NCBI GenBank assembly: GCA_030625925.1
Contig: DAOUPY010000060.1
Location: 1 to 7,731 of the forward strand
Source of the DNA: Fusobacteriaceae bacterium
Lineage (GTDB): Bacteria; Fusobacteriota; Fusobacteriia; Fusobacteriales; Fusobacteriaceae
Reading direction: 5' to 3'
Length of the DNA: 7,731 bases
Positions 5,005 to 7,731 of the stretch are shown here, piece after piece (position 1 is the first letter of the stretch; each line of letters begins with the position of its first letter). The notes under the pieces are model-generated. The model worked only from the letters and a program-made list of their open reading frames with translations. It did not search any database and had not been told where the DNA came from. The translations under genes were made by a program, and so were the position numbers.

Positions 5005-6729
5005 TTAGAACTTTGTATTTTCTAAAGTTGCACAACAACCAACACAGTCACCGATCATAATCTCTTCTCTAGTTTTATCATTATAACAAGATACTTCTTC
5101 ATATACTTTTATAAATTCATAAGCTCCGGCAATATTTTTAGCATCAAAACCTTTAGCTTGTAACATCAATGCCATGTTGTAACTTCTCTCACCTGTTCTG
5201 CAGTGTACATATACAGGCTTAGTTTTATCTAGTTCATCTAATCTGTCTCTCATTTCACTCATTGGAATGTTTACAGCCCCTTTTACAGACCCTTCTTCGT
5301 ATTCACAAACTTCTCTAACGTCGATTACCTGCTCTCCAGCTTTTAACAAGTCATATACTTCCATGAATGTTACTTGCTTGAACGTACCTTCGTTTAAGTT
5401 TGAACCAATGTATCCAACTTTATTCACTACATCTTTACCCGTTCCAAATGATGGAGCATAAGATAATTCTAAGTCAAATAGATCTTCAACTGTCATGTTT
5501 GCTTTGATTGCAGTAGCTATTACGTCTGCTCTCTTATCCGGTGCTCCTGTTGCTGCAAATTGAGCTCCTAAAACTTTTCCTGTTCCCTTTTCAAATAATA
5601 ATTTAGAGAATACTAAATATGCTCCCGGCATGATTCCTACGATTCCTGGAGGTGCTGCATACACTACTTCATAGTCGATTCCTGAATCTTTTAACATCTT
5701 TTCAGATAATCCTGTAGAAGCTATATTCATATCAAATAATTTAACTACTCCTGACCCGATATAACCATTGTTTTTGATTGTTCTGCCATTGATCCTATCG
5801 GCAATTAATCTTCCCTGCTTATTAGCAGGACCTGCCATTGCCAATGGAACTAATTTTCCAGTTAATTGATGTCTCACTAAGATTGCGTCTCCAGCTGCAT
5901 AAACATCTTTAGCAGTTGTTTCATAGTTATCATTAGTTACTATATACCCTCTGTCAGTTAGTTCTACACCTGAATCTTTTAAGAAACCAGTAGATGGTCT
6001 TACTCCTATAGCTAAGATTACCCCATCAGTTTCTATCTCTCTTCCAGACTTTAATAATACTTTTTTTGTGTCGAATCCCTCTACAAGGTCCTCTAATACT
6101 ACTTCAATTCCGTGTTTAACCATTTCAGCTTGTCCAAAGTAAGATATCTCTCTATCTACGAATGGAATTATTTGATCAGTTCCCTCTACTAAAGTAACCT
6201 CGATTCCTGTTTCTCTCAAGTTTTCAGCAGCTTCTAATCCTATGAATCCTCCACCTACTACAGTGATATGTTTAGGATTTTTAGCTTTTACAAATTTCAT
6301 TATCTTAGAAACATCAGGTACGGTCTTTAATACAAAATTATCTATCTTATCCAATCCTTTAAATGGAGGTACGATTGCGTCTGCTCCAGGAGATACTACA
6401 AGTGCATCATACTTTTCAGTAGTTACTTCCTTAGTTAAAACATTTTCTACTTCAATTGTTTTCGCTTCTGTATCCACAGATATGACGTTGCTATTTACTT
6501 TTGCATCTATATTATATTGACCCTTAAATTTTTCCGGTGTCATTAATATTAATGTTTCCTCACACTCTATTAAACCAGAGATATGATACGGTAGACAACA
6601 GTTTGAAAACGATACTACTGGACCTCTTTCAAACATTATTATTTCTGCGTTTTCATCTAATCTTCTAGCTCTTGCTGCGACTGATGCTCCTCCTGCTACT
6701 CCACCTACTATTAGTATTCTTTTACTCAT
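5005..6729 (-). CDS. FAD-dependent CoA-disulfide/persulfide reductase with C-terminal rhodanese domain
   Basis: A 574-residue cytoplasmic flavoenzyme. Residues 1-435 are a pyridine nucleotide-disulfide oxidoreductase of the CoA-disulfide reductase type. The FAD motif is ILIVGGVAGGASVAAR (5-20), and the redox loop SFSNCCLPYHISG (40-52) has active-site Cys44. The NAD(P)H motif is VVGGGFIGLEAAE (157-169) and the second FAD motif is TTAKDVYAAGDA (271-282). A dimerisation domain with SYAPSFGTGKDVVN (423-436) follows. Residues about 450-550 are a rhodanese domain with VHCRTGERSY, catalytic Cys510. This arrangement matches CoADR-rhodanese and NADH-dependent persulfide reductases (NPSR), which reduce CoA-disulfide, CoA-persulfide, polysulfide or sulfur. 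Two details are odd: the usual Gly after the active Cys is Cys45, and the C-terminus adds a DCVGCC tail (Cys562, Cys565, Cys566). The ATG is preceded by AAGGAGGAAG at ideal spacing. It has its own promoter, diverges from a rhodanese-repressor gene and precedes two sulfur transporters. Preferred substrate and cofactor are undetermined; plain NADH oxidase is less likely given the rhodanese domain and context. Confidence 0.92.
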   Translation of the reverse strand: MSKRILIVGGVAGGASVAARARRLDENAEIIMFERGPVVSFSNCCLPYHISGLIECEETLILMTPEKFKGQYNIDAKVNSNVISVDTEAKTIEVENVLTKEVTTEKYDALVVSPGADAIVPPFKGLDKIDNFVLKTVPDVSKIMKFVKAKNPKHITVVGGGFIGLEAAENLRETGIEVTLVEGTDQIIPFVDREISYFGQAEMVKHGIEVVLEDLVEGFDTKKVLLKSGREIETDGVILAIGVRPSTGFLKDSGVELTDRGYIVTNDNYETTAKDVYAAGDAILVRHQLTGKLVPLAMAGPANKQGRLIADRINGRTIKNNGYIGSGVVKLFDMNIASTGLSEKMLKDSGIDYEVVYAAPPGIVGIMPGAYLVFSKLLFEKGTGKVLGAQFAATGAPDKRADVIATAIKANMTVEDLFDLELSYAPSFGTGKDVVNKVGYIGSNLNEGTFKQVTFMEVYDLLKAGEQVIDVREVCEYEEGSVKGAVNIPMSEMRDRLDELDKTKPVYVHCRTGERSYNMALMLQAKGFDAKNIAGAYEFIKVYEEVSCYNDKTREEIMIGDCVGCCATLENTKF

Positions 6730-6802
6730 TATCTTCCTCCTTATTTTATGTTGTATTTATTTTCACATTTATATTTATTATTCTTTAATTCCCTAATCCA
6801 TC

Positions 6803-6819
6803 ATACCCTGACCCAGTAT
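6803..6819. promoter_or_regulatory. Candidate operator over the reductase promoter
   Basis: ATACCCTGACCCAGTAT has inverted ends (ATAC and GTAT) around C-rich runs and covers the -10 box and start site of the reductase promoter. CsoR-family operators are commonly TACCC/GGGTA-type palindromes, and the left half fits. The right half fits only partly, lacking the GGG run. Binding here by the divergent rhodanese-CsoR fusion would block transcription. This is a suggestion from position and partial resemblance only. Confidence 0.3.
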
Positions 6820-6843
6820 ATCAAATTAGAAAGCATGAGTCAA
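6815..6843 (-). promoter_or_regulatory. Sigma-70 promoter of the reductase-rhodanese gene
   Basis: The minus strand carries TTGACT (6843-6838), a 17-base spacer and TATACT (6820-6815). Transcription would start near 6808, leaving a leader of about 80 bases before the ATG at 6729. The leader is G-rich at its start and shows no strong hairpin by eye. Confidence 0.82.
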
Positions 6844-7023
6844 CTTAAAATACATATTTTTTGCAGGATATTTCTTGATTTAGTTCACTTTTATCTTCTT
6901 TGGTACTTTTGCACTTTCAAAACCACTATAGACAGCACTAATTGTTTTTGTTTTATTTTTCTATATTTGCCTCGATATTTCATATAATAAAAATGGCTTC
7001 TAGAAATTTTTAACAATCTTCAA
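6844..7023. other. AT-rich spacer between divergent promoters, no feature recognised
   Basis: The divergent intergenic region spans 6730-7112. Its left part holds the reductase leader, promoter and candidate operator; its right part holds an inverted repeat and the regulator promoter. The roughly 180 bases between show no convincing gene, RNA structure or repeat. A plus-strand open frame of 79 codons (6748-6987) crosses the opposing promoter, has no ribosome binding site and has a Phe/Leu/Tyr-rich composition expected of random AT-rich DNA. Confidence 0.6.
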
Positions 7024-7042
7024 TTATCGTTAACTTCGATAA
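7024..7042. repeat. Short inverted repeat upstream of the regulator promoter
   Basis: TTATCG (7024-7029) and CGATAA (7037-7042) form a 6-bp inverted repeat with a 7-base centre, ending two bases before the -35 box of the rhodanese-regulator gene. It could be a protein-binding site, but it has no T-tract and in AT-rich DNA a repeat this short may be chance. Confidence 0.35.
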
Positions 7043-7044
7043 AA

Positions 7045-7073
7045 TTGACATAAAGTAATCATAAGGTTATAAT
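7045..7073 (+). promoter_or_regulatory. Consensus sigma-70 promoter of the rhodanese-regulator gene
   Basis: TTGACA (7045-7050), a 17-base spacer and TATAAT (7068-7073) match the sigma-70 consensus exactly. Transcription would start near 7080, about 33 bases before the ATG at 7113. So strong a promoter for a repressor suggests that it is checked by autoregulation or another factor. Confidence 0.92.
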
Positions 7074-7112
7074 ATCTTTATTCTTAAAATCTAATTTACG
7101 AGGTATTTATTC

Positions 7113-7727
7113 ATGGAAAATAAAACGATAACAACTACATATAATTCTGTTACACCCCAAGAAGCAAAAAAACTAATAACAAAAGAAAGTGATCTCATTA
7201 TCATCGATGTACGAACTGAAAAAGAATTCTTATATGAAGGCCGGTTAGATGGCGCCATCTTAATAGACTATAATAAACCTCGTATCTTTAAAAGGGAGAT
7301 CAAAAAACTAAATAAAAATACTAGATATCTTATCTACTGCGCTGCCGGGTATATAAGTAAGGATGCCTGTCTTGAGATGGCTGAATTAGGGTTTGAAAAT
7401 ATCTACGAGATGAAGGGTGGATTAAAATCTTGGCAGCAGGATCTAGATCTAGTCTGTACCATTTCAAAGTTAAATGATGAGGAGATAATCGAAGCCAGAA
7501 AAAAGATTATCACAAGGTTAAATAAAATTGAGGGTCAGATAAAAGGAATGAAAAAAATGCTGTTAAATGGTGAATATTGCGGCGATATATTAAACCAATC
7601 TTTAGCTGTAAAATCAGCTCTCAACAGCACAAACCAGGAGATTATGGAGATGTTTTCCAATGTCTGCATCACATCTCAAGAACAAAAGAAAGATTTTTTC
7701 AAATATTTAAAAAAATTAATGGGATAA
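7113..7727 (+). CDS. Rhodanese domain fused to CsoR/CstR-family (DUF156) transcriptional repressor
   Basis: A 204-residue cytoplasmic two-domain protein. Residues about 12-112 are a rhodanese domain: VTPQEAKKLI, IIIDVRTEKEF (29-39) and the active loop YCAAGYIS with Cys76, then the closing GGLKSWQ (102-108). The loop lacks the arginines usual in thiosulfate sulfurtransferases (CxxGxR). Residues about 121-204 are an all-helical CsoR-type domain: IITRLNKIEGQIKG (132-145), GEYCGDILNQSLAVKSAL (153-170) and SNVCITS (182-188). The two family thiol ligands are present (Cys156, Cys185), but the residue four before the second Cys, His in copper-sensing CsoR, is Phe181. This resembles CstR-type persulfide sensors rather than copper sensors. 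ATG 7113 has an ACGAGGT site at suitable spacing, and the TAA stop lies inside the window, so the gene is complete. Divergence from a rhodanese-containing reductase suggests that it represses the sulfur genes and perhaps itself. Direct sulfur transfer from Cys76 to the sensor cysteines is an attractive inference. Metal sensing cannot be excluded. Confidence 0.88.
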   Translation: MENKTITTTYNSVTPQEAKKLITKESDLIIIDVRTEKEFLYEGRLDGAILIDYNKPRIFKREIKKLNKNTRYLIYCAAGYISKDACLEMAELGFENIYEMKGGLKSWQQDLDLVCTISKLNDEEIIEARKKIITRLNKIEGQIKGMKKMLLNGEYCGDILNQSLAVKSALNSTNQEIMEMFSNVCITSQEQKKDFFKYLKKLMG

Positions 7728-7731
7728 AAAA

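Noticed and set aside
5267..6520. Plus-strand open frames at 5267-5461 and 6242-6520
   Set aside because: They are antisense to the well-supported reductase-rhodanese gene and have low-complexity products with no family resemblance.
6748..6987. A 79-codon plus-strand open frame in the divergent intergenic region
   Set aside because: It has no ribosome binding site, runs across the opposing promoter and candidate operator, and has the Phe/Leu/Tyr-rich content expected of random AT-rich DNA.
7024..7042. Inverted repeat before the regulator promoter as a terminator
   Set aside because: The arms are only six AT-rich pairs and no T-run follows; it is kept only as a weak binding-site candidate.
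1..7731. CRISPR array, insertion sequence, tRNA or rRNA
   Set aside because: Reading both strands shows no regularly spaced repeats, no transposase frame or terminal inverted repeats, and no cloverleaf or rRNA-like block.

Overview
The window is AT-rich bacterial DNA with strong AGGAGG-type ribosome binding sites and near-consensus sigma-70 promoters. It carries the start of a lipopolysaccharide heptosyltransferase-type gene, which points to an outer membrane. Low GC, an LPS gene and a lysine riboswitch together suggest a Fusobacteriota-type organism. That placement is inference from style, not a proven assignment.

Layout, left to right. Positions 1-66 hold the first 22 codons of a minus-strand glycosyltransferase family 9 (heptosyltransferase) gene with its own extended -10 promoter. 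A clear terminator (134-163) separates it from a 578-residue NhaC-family membrane transporter (177-1913, minus). The 361-base leader of that transporter is a complete lysine riboswitch: a consensus promoter, an L-box aptamer, and an expression platform in which the 3' strand of P1 can pair with the 5' arm of an intrinsic terminator. The transporter is therefore best read as a lysine-repressed, probably lysine-importing, member of the NhaC family rather than a housekeeping Na+/H+ antiporter.

To the right lies a sulfur island. Two tandem minus-strand YeeE/YedE (sulfur-transport) paralogues (2275-3498 and 3596-4888) follow a minus-strand FAD/NAD(P)H coenzyme A-disulfide/persulfide reductase with a C-terminal rhodanese domain (5005-6729). 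A strong hairpin terminator lies after the reductase (4947-4980) and another between the two transporters (3546-3581), so the genes form a punctuated set rather than a plain operon. Across a 383-base divergent intergenic region, a plus-strand gene (7113-7727) encodes a rhodanese domain fused to a CsoR/CstR-type repressor domain.

Proposed working model (inference): the YeeE/YedE proteins import thiosulfate or a related sulfur species. The reductase-rhodanese protein turns over persulfide, polysulfide or CoA-disulfide at the expense of NAD(P)H. The divergent rhodanese-CsoR fusion senses sulfane sulfur, with its own sulfurtransferase domain perhaps loading the sensor cysteines, and controls the set. 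The rhodanese-regulator fusion and the riboswitch-controlled transporter are the two most informative points in the window.
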